Shown: piece by piece, positions 20,001-28,843 of the stretch
How the letters are laid out: the number at the start of each line of letters is the position of its first letter
How positions within the stretch are numbered: position 1 is the first letter of the stretch
Origin: Bermanella marisrubri
GTDB taxonomy: Bacteria > Pseudomonadota > Gammaproteobacteria > Pseudomonadales > Oceanobacteraceae
Reading direction: 5' to 3'
Length of the DNA: 64,000 nucleotides
Assembly: GCF_012295615.1 (NCBI RefSeq)
Contig: NZ_CP051183.1
Span: 3,313,001-3,377,000 of the forward strand
The notes under the pieces: generated by a model
Told to the model about the DNA's origin: nothing
What the model saw: the letters and a program-made list of their open reading frames with translations, nothing else
The model's database searches: none
Translations under genes and position numbers: made by a program

Positions 20001-20807
20001 ATGCTCATGGACATACTTGGCATCCTCATCGGATTTGCCTCAATTATGCTGTTGTTTAGTTTATTGGTCACCGCAATTGTCCATGGCATACAAACTTTTT
20101 TTAGTTTGCGACTAAAGAATCTTAAAAAAGTATTGGTCACATTTTTAAAGCAAGTAGACTATTTAGAAGAGTCGCAACTCAATGCACTGATTGCTGATAT
20201 GGATCGACGAGCCCCGGATCAGCTTTTTGCAACAGCCTTCCCCCTCAAACTGAGCATCAACAAGGTTAAGTTAAGCAGCATTGGTCTAGACGAATTCAAA
20301 CATATCATCAATAACTGTAAAGGTCTTACCCTCGAAGAACGAGAACAACTATGCCTTAAAGTAGAATATTATTTCTCTACTTTAGAAAGTATTATGCGTC
20401 AACGCTTCACTCAGTGGATGCATCAACTCAGTATCATTACCGCTTTTGTTTTGTGCTTTTTGTTTCAAGTGAATTGCTTTCAATTATTAAGTGATTTAAA
20501 CAATGATAGTTACTATCGCAAGCAATTAAATTTGACCGCGCAACAACTCTTGCGACAACCCATACCCAAAGTTGCTGACCAATATCATGGCCATGAGCAA
20601 CCCGTGATCCCTACGCAACTCATGTCCCTTAACTTTGAAGTTCAACCAGAACACTGGCAAGATTATTATGCAAAATGGAATGCACAGACCTTGCTCAACT
20701 GGCTTGGTCTTGTATTTAGTACCATACTCATTTCACTGGGAGCACCATTTTGGTATAACCGATTAAAAGATGTGATGAGTTGGAGAGATCGCCTCACCCC
20801 TAAATAA
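20001..20807 (+). CDS. Membrane protein of unknown function
   Basis: A 268-residue protein that I cannot name. Hydrophobic segments lie at about 5-30, 143-163 and 233-253. The loop between the first two is cytoplasmic-like and charged. The end carries SLGAPFWYNRLKDVMSWRD, a motif I have seen recurring at the C-terminus of uncharacterised bacterial membrane proteins. It starts 89 bp after the iron ATPase gene and is followed 16 bp later by the HIT gene, so it may be co-transcribed with either. No catalytic residues are obvious. Confidence 0.75.
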   Translation: MLMDILGILIGFASIMLLFSLLVTAIVHGIQTFFSLRLKNLKKVLVTFLKQVDYLEESQLNALIADMDRRAPDQLFATAFPLKLSINKVKLSSIGLDEFKHIINNCKGLTLEEREQLCLKVEYYFSTLESIMRQRFTQWMHQLSIITAFVLCFLFQVNCFQLLSDLNNDSYYRKQLNLTAQQLLRQPIPKVADQYHGHEQPVIPTQLMSLNFEVQPEHWQDYYAKWNAQTLLNWLGLVFSTILISLGAPFWYNRLKDVMSWRDRLTPK

Positions 20808-20811
20808 TTAA

Positions 20812-21183
<372 letters not shown>

Positions 21184-21350
21184 ACAATCGGCTTTGCGGC
21201 TATCAACATTCCCTACCCTCCTCGTTAGCCGCACTTATTAACTAAATCCAATACCGACACCGACCGTGCTGGAGCACCCAAGTCTGTGACTTCGTCCTAA
21301 ATTTCCATCTTTTTAATAGAAAATTCATCCGCATTACCCCTTTACTAGTT

Positions 21351-21369
21351 GTTATTGCGAATCATTTGC
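21351..21369 (+). promoter_or_regulatory. Candidate Fur box upstream of the siderophore cluster
   Basis: GTTATTGCGAATCATTTGC matches 13 of 19 positions of the Fur consensus by hand. Its complement starts GCAAATGATTCGCAA, the GCAAATGATT half-site common in pseudomonad-like Fur targets. It lies 76 bp before the decarboxylase start. I could not fix -35/-10 elements around it. Confidence 0.6.
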
Positions 21370-21444
21370 ATTACTCTTCGCATTATCTATAGGGAGTACT
21401 CACATTATCCATTCGCTATCTCACTAAAAAGGACAAAAATTATC

Positions 21445-23061
21445 ATGTTAGAAGTAACCGAAGACCTTCTGGCAGCATCTCACCCCATCAATCACTCTGT
21501 ACCGTCATCAGACTTAAGCTTTTTATTTAATCAAAAAAATCTTAGCGAATATCGCCATAGTATTGAAAACGGACTGCGGCTGATTGAGGCCACTATTCAA
21601 GACAAGCAACAGCCATTCTCAGGGAAAACACCAAGGGAATTAGCTCAAGTTTTTGCCTCTATTAATTTAGATGAAACGTTAAACGGTACCGCAGAAGCAT
21701 TGCAGGAATTGACGTCCGTTTATCTAGACGATGCCATATATTTTCATCACCCAAAATACGTTGCACATTTAAATTGTCCAATTGTGTACCCAGCAATTTT
21801 GGCCGAGTTATTTATTAGCTCAATTAATACATCTGTGGACACTTGGGACCAGAGCGCAGGTGGCACATTAATCGAACAGGCTATGATTGATTGGACCATA
21901 GAACGCATTGGCTTTGCGCAATCTGCGGATGGTATTTTCACGAGTGGCGGAACCCAGTCTAATCTCATGGCATTATTGTTGGCGCGCGATCACTATTGCG
22001 AAAAACAATTAAATGGTTGGTCGATAAAACATCAGGGATTACCTGCCTGTGCCTCTCGCTTCCGTATTTTTACTTCTAAACTCAGCCACTTCAGCGTACA
22101 AAAATCAGCAGCATTATTAGGCTTAGGTTACGACGCTGTCGTTGCAGTCGATCATGACGAACACTATCAAATGGATATGGATTCATTGAAAGAGGCGATC
22201 AACGCGTGCAAGCTCGCCGGAGATATTCCTATTGCCATAGTAGCTACCATGGGTACGACAGATTTCGGTAGTATCGATCCAATACATGAAATCCATTATC
22301 TCTGCGAAAAGGAAGACCTTTGGCTCCATGCCGACGCCGCATACGGGTGCGGTTTATTAGTTTCGAATAAGCATTCACACAAATTAACCGGTATCTCTCT
22401 GGCTCACTCCGTTACTGTGGATTACCATAAATCGTTTTATCAACCAGTCAGCTGTGGCGCTTTCTTCACTCGCCGACCGGAATGCTTAGCCTATGTCTCA
22501 TACCATGCCGATTATTTAAATCCACGCAGTGCCACGTTGGAAGGCACCCCTAACCTCGTGAATAAAAGCTTGCAAACAACGCGACGTTTTGACGCTCTTA
22601 AACTTTGGCTTACCTTGCGCATCATGGGAGCAAAAGCTTTAGGGGCTATGTTTGACGACGTTATAGAGCTTGCGCAACATTGTCATAAATTAATGAAAAG
22701 TGATGGCAATATTGATGTGCTGACTCAGCCAGCTATCAGCACACTCGTTTTTCGTTTTCATCCTGCCCATAGCAGTGTCAAACCGCGCAAAACCGATGAT
22801 GTTTTTCTAAATGACTGTAATGAACACATTCGAAAAGCCCTATTTAAAAAAGGCGAAGCCGTTATTGCAGGCACTAAAGTTGATGGTAAAAGCTATCTAA
22901 AATTCACGCTATTGAATCCAGAAACAAGCCTTAGCGATATTGAATCCATCATTGACATGATCAAGCATGAAGGCAATGAATACATCAACCGCATTCAGTC
23001 TACATCGCTTTCAACTTCAACTTTAGTACGCCAAACCCAAGAAGCGGAACAAGAAAAATAA
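21445..23061 (+). CDS. PLP-dependent decarboxylase for siderophore diamine precursor (DesA/BibA-like)
   Basis: A 538-residue group II PLP decarboxylase. TSGGTQSN (166-173) and the Schiff-base lysine in VDYHKSFYQP (Lys329) are present, and WDQSAGGTLIEQ is shared with DesA-type lysine decarboxylases and with diaminobutyrate decarboxylases. No diaminobutyrate aminotransferase gene is nearby, so lysine to cadaverine (or ornithine to putrescine) is the likelier reaction. The frame is open to a TTG at 21349, but that extension would cover the Fur box. The ATG at 21445 with an upstream AAAAAGGAC gives the family's N-terminus. First gene of the cluster. Confidence 0.88.
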   Translation: MLEVTEDLLAASHPINHSVPSSDLSFLFNQKNLSEYRHSIENGLRLIEATIQDKQQPFSGKTPRELAQVFASINLDETLNGTAEALQELTSVYLDDAIYFHHPKYVAHLNCPIVYPAILAELFISSINTSVDTWDQSAGGTLIEQAMIDWTIERIGFAQSADGIFTSGGTQSNLMALLLARDHYCEKQLNGWSIKHQGLPACASRFRIFTSKLSHFSVQKSAALLGLGYDAVVAVDHDEHYQMDMDSLKEAINACKLAGDIPIAIVATMGTTDFGSIDPIHEIHYLCEKEDLWLHADAAYGCGLLVSNKHSHKLTGISLAHSVTVDYHKSFYQPVSCGAFFTRRPECLAYVSYHADYLNPRSATLEGTPNLVNKSLQTTRRFDALKLWLTLRIMGAKALGAMFDDVIELAQHCHKLMKSDGNIDVLTQPAISTLVFRFHPAHSSVKPRKTDDVFLNDCNEHIRKALFKKGEAVIAGTKVDGKSYLKFTLLNPETSLSDIESIIDMIKHEGNEYINRIQSTSLSTSTLVRQTQEAEQEK

Positions 23062-23077
23062 TCTCCAGGAAATCTAC

Positions 23078-24418
23078 ATGACGAACAATATATTTGACTT
23101 CATTGCCATAGGTTTAGGCCCATTTAATTTAGGATTGGCCTGTTTAACCAATGATATCGACGACTTAAACGGTCTGTTTCTAGAACAGAAAAACGAGTTT
23201 AATTGGCACCCAGACATGATGCTAGAAAGTGCACATCTGCAAACGCCTTTCATGTCAGATTTGGTCACCCTCGCCGACCCAACCCATGAACTAAGCTTCT
23301 TGAATTATGCGAAGCAAACAGGGCGACTTTATAGCTTTTACATTCGTGAGAATTTCTTTCTAATGCGCCGCGAGTACAATCAATACTGTCGTTGGGCCAT
23401 TGATAAACTCAATCATGTTCGTTTCAATCATCGAGTTGAAACTATCGAGTATAACGAGTCGGATTCACTTTACTGTATATCTGTCAGCGAGGTTGATAGC
23501 AAACAGAATATAGTTAATAGCAAACAACTTTATACTAAAAAACTGGTATTAGGTACGGGACCATCCCCCTGGTTACCTGAAGCGGCAAAGTCTCTGGAGA
23601 CTTCCAGTCTTTCGTTACACTCTAGCCAATACTTACAACAGAAATCCAAATTACAGCAGCAGGCGAGTATCACGATAATCGGTAGTGGGCAAAGCGCTGC
23701 TGAGATCTACTATGATTTGCTACAAGACATTGATACTTTTGGTTATGAATTAAATTGGGTTACACGCTCGCCTAGATTTTTCCCACTGGAATACAGCAAG
23801 TTAACACTAGAAATGACATCACCAGAATATGTAGATTACTTCTACAACTTGCCTTCTGACAAACGTGACGAACTCATTGCTACACAAAAGCATCTTTACA
23901 AAGGTATCAATACTGACTTAATCAATGACATCTATGACCTGCTTTATATCAAGCGTCTTAATAGTGATTTCACCACTCGACTGTTGACCAATTCTACCCT
24001 AAAAACATGTCGGGCAATGAAAGAGGCGGTAGAACTCGGTTTTACTCAAGATGAACAAGATAAAGATTATACGCTTACCAGCGAAGGTATCGTTTTTGCC
24101 ACAGGCTATGCCTATCAACCTCCTCAATTTTTGCAATCCATTTCAGAGCATATTCAATGGGATAATAAAGGACGATTTGCAGTCAATCGCAATTACAGTA
24201 TTGACCATAACGCGGACAGCATCTTTATACAAAATGCTGAACTACATACCCATGGTTTCGTTTCACCTGATTTAGGTATGGCGTGCTATCGAAATAGTTA
24301 CATTATCAAAGAGCTATTGGGTTACGAATACTACCCCATCGAAAAGCGCATCGCTTTTCAAGACTTTTCAGCCCCCGTCAATGAATCTGTAGAAGATATG
24401 GCAGTGTTAACATCATGA
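23078..24418 (+). CDS. Flavin-dependent diamine N-monooxygenase (DesB/BibB/IucD family)
   Basis: A 446-residue FAD/NADPH enzyme of the lysine/ornithine N-hydroxylase family. It hydroxylates the primary amine that becomes the hydroxamate. FAD site IGLGPFNLG (11-19), NADPH site IIGSGQSAAE (200-209) and the late FATGYAYQPP motif are all visible. It lies 16 bp after the decarboxylase with a CAGGA ribosome site and overlaps the exporter gene by ATGA. With the preceding gene the predicted product is N-hydroxycadaverine or N-hydroxyputrescine. Confidence 0.93.
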   Translation: MTNNIFDFIAIGLGPFNLGLACLTNDIDDLNGLFLEQKNEFNWHPDMMLESAHLQTPFMSDLVTLADPTHELSFLNYAKQTGRLYSFYIRENFFLMRREYNQYCRWAIDKLNHVRFNHRVETIEYNESDSLYCISVSEVDSKQNIVNSKQLYTKKLVLGTGPSPWLPEAAKSLETSSLSLHSSQYLQQKSKLQQQASITIIGSGQSAAEIYYDLLQDIDTFGYELNWVTRSPRFFPLEYSKLTLEMTSPEYVDYFYNLPSDKRDELIATQKHLYKGINTDLINDIYDLLYIKRLNSDFTTRLLTNSTLKTCRAMKEAVELGFTQDEQDKDYTLTSEGIVFATGYAYQPPQFLQSISEHIQWDNKGRFAVNRNYSIDHNADSIFIQNAELHTHGFVSPDLGMACYRNSYIIKELLGYEYYPIEKRIAFQDFSAPVNESVEDMAVLTS

Positions 24419-25629
24419 AACTCAAACATGCCTTAATTCTATTAACATTAGTATCGGTAGTAGCAGACACCATGTTGCTACCGTTTTACCCACAGTTTTT
24501 TAAAGAAGCTTTTAACTATGTTTCTGCTCAGCATGTGGGCTACTACATCGCAGCGTGCTGCATTACCGTTATGTGTGCATTTCCCTTATGGGCACGCTTA
24601 GCACGTTACATAAACGAGCTTCACTTGTGGGTTTATACACAAATCATAGCGGGATGCTTGGGGATCGCTTGCTTTTATAGTAGTTCGCTTTTGGAGTTCT
24701 GGATTGTGTCACAGGGGATGCTTGTATTCAAAGCCAGTTATTTATTGATCTATCCCTATGTCATGCGATTAGAAGAGAATGACCAACACCTTGGTATTGT
24801 GGGTTTATTCGCTGTACTTATGCATTTTGGTGCCATTGGCGGTGCTGTATTGGGTGGATTTACGCTGGAGTTTTTAAACGCCAAAGATCTTTATCTCATC
24901 ATGGCTGCTAGTGATGGTTTACAGGTATTGGTATGTCTTTATTTGATTATTCGGTATAAGACACCCTTTAAGCAAGTTAAATCAATAGAAAAACAACATG
25001 AAGTTCAATCAGGTGATTCTATTTTTGGCTTCACTCCAACCATTTTTTCCGTTGGCGTATTAACTTTATTATTTTATTTCAGTGCGTTTTTAATTCGTCC
25101 CTTCTTCACTCAATTTTGGCAAAGTATACAAACAAATCCCTGGCTTGCCAGCGAGTTAATAAGCAGTTTTGTATACGCTATTCCAGCTTGGATTGCGGTA
25201 ATTGGTCTATGGATAAACCACAAGAACACATCATGTAAAACGCATCCACGCATTATCGCTGAATCGCTTGTAATAGGAATGCTTGGTTTATTTATTCAGG
25301 CTCAGCCTGATTCCATCGCGGTAATTCTTGGCCGTATCATTTTCGCATGGGCGCTTTTCCAAGTGAGTGTTCGTTTAGAAATTATATTATTCGAAAATAG
25401 TCGACCCGAAAGGTATGGCGAGGACTTTAGTAAAGTTCATTTCATGCAAAACATCGGAATTATTATTTCATCATTCACAGTCGGAAACCTGGTACATGGC
25501 TTGGGTATTCAATGGGCTTTCTATCTCGCAATCCTAGGATTCGCACTTACATTAATATTTTTACTGCTCTATTTCAGATCAAATATGAGTAACCCAACAT
25601 CTTTGCATCAATCCATTGAAAACGGTTAG
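24415..25629 (+). CDS. MFS transporter, probable siderophore exporter
   Basis: A 404-residue membrane protein with about 12 hydrophobic helices. It begins MKLKHALILLTLVSVVADTM, which is typical of MFS transporters embedded in NIS siderophore clusters. The usual DRxGR loop between TM2 and TM3 is degenerate (ARLARYINELHL). It overlaps the monooxygenase gene by four bases and lies 23 bp before the synthetase gene. From its place between biosynthetic genes, export of the finished siderophore is the best guess; import cannot be excluded from sequence. Confidence 0.82.
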   Translation: MKLKHALILLTLVSVVADTMLLPFYPQFFKEAFNYVSAQHVGYYIAACCITVMCAFPLWARLARYINELHLWVYTQIIAGCLGIACFYSSSLLEFWIVSQGMLVFKASYLLIYPYVMRLEENDQHLGIVGLFAVLMHFGAIGGAVLGGFTLEFLNAKDLYLIMAASDGLQVLVCLYLIIRYKTPFKQVKSIEKQHEVQSGDSIFGFTPTIFSVGVLTLLFYFSAFLIRPFFTQFWQSIQTNPWLASELISSFVYAIPAWIAVIGLWINHKNTSCKTHPRIIAESLVIGMLGLFIQAQPDSIAVILGRIIFAWALFQVSVRLEIILFENSRPERYGEDFSKVHFMQNIGIIISSFTVGNLVHGLGIQWAFYLAILGFALTLIFLLLYFRSNMSNPTSLHQSIENG

Positions 25630-25652
25630 CCAAACAAATTTAGGATTAGACA

Positions 25653-28085
25653 ATGTTAACGCATTTGAAAAATAGCTATATGCTCACTACTGAACTGGGC
25701 GATATTGAACTTAAGCCATTCGATCTTGAAAAAAATATCGACACTTTGTTTGGTTGGACTAGCCAAGCATACGCTAAGTTTTGGGGGCATCTTGATTCAT
25801 CAATAGAAGTCCTTAAGGCAGACTATGAGCAACTCATTGGCAGTGGGCATACGCAATGCTACCTTGGTTATGTCAACCAAAATGTTCAATTCTTTCTAGA
25901 AATATATGATCCGAAGCATGACGATATTGGAAAGCATTACGATGCATGTCTTGGTGATATTGGACTACATATATTAATAGCCCCTGCTGATCGACCTATC
26001 CACGGTTTTACCCAGCATATCTTTTCAGTCTGCATGGACTTTCTATTTAGCCATGAAGAAGTGAAGCGTGTGGTTGTAGAGCCCGATGTTAATAATGAGA
26101 AAATACATAGGATTAATCAACGGGCTGGCTTTATTCATGAACGTATTGTTGACCTTGGACACAAGCAGGCATTTTTAGGATTTTGCACCAAAACAGATTT
26201 TGAACGAGCACGACTCATATCCAATATGCCTCTAAATCACAAGGCGAATGAACTTTCCGCATTCGATGCAGTAGAGAGTCTAGATAAAACCAGTTGGCAC
26301 ACCGTTAACCGCCAACATATCCAGAAAGCAATCAGTGAGCTCGCTCACGAAAGGCTGATTAATCCAAAACGAATTCATGATAAAGGTGATAATCACTATG
26401 TCTTAGTCAGTGACTTAGGCGATATAGAATACCGATTTTGCGCGACCGTAATGAATCTCAATCATTGGTTAATTGATCAAAACAGTATTGAAAAATGGAT
26501 GGATGGCTCTCTACAAGATCTAGATGCGATTCAGTTCGTTGTCGAATTCCAACAAAGCATGGGAATCGCAGAATCCATGCTACCTACCTACCTAGAAGAA
26601 ATCAGTAGCAGCCTATGTGGACGGGCTTATAAGTTAAAACATAAGGCGATACCTTGCGAGGCACTGCTAGAGGCCGACTTTCAATTAATCGAGACCTCCA
26701 TGAATGAAGGTCACCCTTCTTTTATTGCCAATAATGGTCGCATTGGATTTGATGCAATTGATTTCAGACGTTATGCACCAGAAGCCGCAAACCCAGTTAA
26801 ATTAATTTGGATTGCAGCCAATCAGTCCAACGCGGACTTTGCTTCAATTAGTGAACTTGACTATGAAACACTGTTAGAAACAGAATTTGATGCAGCGACA
26901 CTTCAAAAATTCGATCGACTTTTATCTCAACAAGGAAAAAGTCTAAGCGATACCATACTTATCCCGGTTCATCCTTGGCAATGGTTCAATAAGCTTAGCC
27001 ATATCTATGCCGCTGACATCGCACGGGGTGACATTATTTGCTTAGGTTATAGTGATGACGCCTATCAAGCGCAGCAGTCGATTCGTACATTTTATAATGT
27101 TAGCCATCCGCATAAGCATTATGTAAAAACGGCCTTATCTATTGTCAATATGGGTTTTGTTCGAGGTCTTTCGTCTTATTACATGCGCACCACACCTGCG
27201 ATTAACGAGTGGCTACATGAAACATTAAGCAAAGATCCTTATATCCAGAAAACCGGCTTCACTATTTTAAGAGAATTGGCTGCCGTAGGTTATCGCAACC
27301 CACACTTTGAACAAGCCAATGTTGGGCAAAGTCCGTATAAAAAGATGCTGGCTGGTTTATGGAGAGAAAGCCCATCAGCAATGATCACGCCTCAGCAACA
27401 GTTAGCCACTATGGCGTCTTTACTCCATATTGATCACAATGGTGATGCATATTTACTAGCATTAATCAAAGCGTCTGGTCTGAATATCGATGATTGGCTA
27501 AGTCAATATTTTAAAGCCTATTTGACGCCAATTTTACATTGTTTTTATGCTCACGAAATTGTCTTCATGCCCCATGGCGAGAACATCATATTAACGCTTG
27601 AAAACCATGTACCAGTTCATGCTTTCATGAAGGACATAGGCGAAGAAGTCTGTCTGCTTAATAGCGATAAAAACGTTCCAGATGATGTGGCCCGCATTCA
27701 TGTAAGCATGCCAGAGAGCATGGAATTACTATCAGTATTCACTGACATATTTGATGGTTTTTTCCGTTATTTAAGCGCGATCTTACTAGAAAAAGCGAAT
27801 TACTCTGAGCACACATTTTGGCGAAAAGTCAGTGATTGCATTCATGACTATCAATCTAGTCAGCCACAACTATCTCAGCGTTTCGCACAACACGATATAT
27901 TCCAAAAGACCTTTTCCCATTCATGCTTAAATCGTTTGCAACTGCGCAATAATCAACAAATGGTGGATCTTAGCGACCCTGCTAATAGCCTTGCGTTTGC
28001 TGGTACACTTGATAACCCTGTTGCGCCATTCGTAAAAGACCAACGTACTGAATCCAATCAATCAGACATGGTTATGAGCAATTAA
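25653..28085 (+). CDS. Bifunctional acyltransferase-NIS synthetase (BibC-like fusion)
   Basis: An 810-residue two-enzyme fusion. Residues 15-185 are a GNAT acyltransferase of the DesC/AlcB/IucB type (CYLGYVNQNVQFFLEIYDP, then GDIGLHILIAPADRP) that would succinylate or acetylate the N-hydroxydiamine. Residues 210-800 are an IucA/IucC-type NIS synthetase: EGHPSFIANNGRIGFD (352-367), IPVHPWQW (437-444), SIRTF (476-480), YVKTALSI (490-497) and PHGENI further on. In desferrioxamine and putrebactin clusters these are separate proteins. The fused form is known from BibC of the bisucaberin pathway, where the synthetase joins and cyclises N-hydroxy-N-succinylcadaverine. Confidence 0.93.
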   Translation: MLTHLKNSYMLTTELGDIELKPFDLEKNIDTLFGWTSQAYAKFWGHLDSSIEVLKADYEQLIGSGHTQCYLGYVNQNVQFFLEIYDPKHDDIGKHYDACLGDIGLHILIAPADRPIHGFTQHIFSVCMDFLFSHEEVKRVVVEPDVNNEKIHRINQRAGFIHERIVDLGHKQAFLGFCTKTDFERARLISNMPLNHKANELSAFDAVESLDKTSWHTVNRQHIQKAISELAHERLINPKRIHDKGDNHYVLVSDLGDIEYRFCATVMNLNHWLIDQNSIEKWMDGSLQDLDAIQFVVEFQQSMGIAESMLPTYLEEISSSLCGRAYKLKHKAIPCEALLEADFQLIETSMNEGHPSFIANNGRIGFDAIDFRRYAPEAANPVKLIWIAANQSNADFASISELDYETLLETEFDAATLQKFDRLLSQQGKSLSDTILIPVHPWQWFNKLSHIYAADIARGDIICLGYSDDAYQAQQSIRTFYNVSHPHKHYVKTALSIVNMGFVRGLSSYYMRTTPAINEWLHETLSKDPYIQKTGFTILRELAAVGYRNPHFEQANVGQSPYKKMLAGLWRESPSAMITPQQQLATMASLLHIDHNGDAYLLALIKASGLNIDDWLSQYFKAYLTPILHCFYAHEIVFMPHGENIILTLENHVPVHAFMKDIGEEVCLLNSDKNVPDDVARIHVSMPESMELLSVFTDIFDGFFRYLSAILLEKANYSEHTFWRKVSDCIHDYQSSQPQLSQRFAQHDIFQKTFSHSCLNRLQLRNNQQMVDLSDPANSLAFAGTLDNPVAPFVKDQRTESNQSDMVMSN

Positions 28086-28087
28086 AT

Positions 28088-28843
28088 ATGAAGGATTTTG
28101 ATTGCTTACATGATGCAATTATTCCATTTCATGATGTTGAGCATTGCTTTAGCGTAAACAACGCTAATGCATGCCAGCATCAAGTTACTCAGCTTTGCAC
28201 GCAAGTAAAGAATTATTATCACACTAGTAGTGACCTTTATGGCCAATACCGGTTATGGACACTTTTGTATTGGCAGCCTGTTTATATCGCCCTCAGTGCG
28301 GTACATCTTAATCATGGATTAGTTGATGTAACTCATATTCAGCAAGTGCGCCATGACCATCAAGTTTATGGGTATAAAAAACATAGCCTAAGGCTAACGC
28401 AAGAGTATGCATACACCAGTCAATTGATTGCTAAGCAGAGTGATAATTTAACGTTTTACTTAAATCAAATGTTTTCATTGCTGAAAGTTCACCATACCTA
28501 CAAGAAAAAGCTTTGCATGAATCTCGTAGTAGATACGACTGCAATGGGACTATTGGCTTTGTTTAAACGAGGAGGTCATTGCCAGACACAGATTCAAGCC
28601 TATCTACGCTTATGGTTAAGTCATCTCGGCTTGAAAGAACAGGCTAATCGAGCAGAGCAAATACTTGTATCAAATTCAAAGACAGGCCTGCAACTGATAC
28701 GTAACACCTGCTGCTTTTATTATTTAGTGGACAGTCAAGATGTGTGCGCATCTTGCCCTCGGCCGAACAGGCAAAATCCCCCCCGTTTTAATAACACCAT
28801 CTTCACTACAGACAATGGACGACCTTATGGAACCGCTAGCTAG
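28088..28843 (+). CDS. Siderophore ferric-iron reductase, FhuF-like
   Basis: A 251-residue protein ending in the [2Fe-2S] cysteine pattern of FhuF-type reductases: C208-C209, ten residues, C220, two residues, C223 (RNTCCFY, then DVCASCPR). The rest is helical and fits the siderophore reductase family TIGR03950 (AHA_1954-like). It would release iron from the imported ferric siderophore in the cytoplasm by reduction. It starts 2 bp after the synthetase stop, in the same operon. The C-terminal about 25 residues overlap the next gene's 5' end. Confidence 0.86.
   Translation: MKDFDCLHDAIIPFHDVEHCFSVNNANACQHQVTQLCTQVKNYYHTSSDLYGQYRLWTLLYWQPVYIALSAVHLNHGLVDVTHIQQVRHDHQVYGYKKHSLRLTQEYAYTSQLIAKQSDNLTFYLNQMFSLLKVHHTYKKKLCMNLVVDTTAMGLLALFKRGGHCQTQIQAYLRLWLSHLGLKEQANRAEQILVSNSKTGLQLIRNTCCFYYLVDSQDVCASCPRPNRQNPPRFNNTIFTTDNGRPYGTAS

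Noticed and set aside
21196-21232. GCGGCTA/TAGCCGC inverted repeat after the HIT gene
   Set aside because: Only 7 bp with a 23-nt loop and no T run; too weak to call a terminator.
21349-21444. TTG-initiated extension of the siderophore decarboxylase
   Set aside because: It would run through the Fur box and adds an unrelated basic peptide; the ATG at 21445 has an upstream AAGGA and the family N-terminus.
21445-28085. A rhizobactin-1021-like diaminopropane pathway
   Set aside because: That pathway needs a diaminobutyrate aminotransferase next to the decarboxylase, and separate synthetases for citrate; neither is present here.
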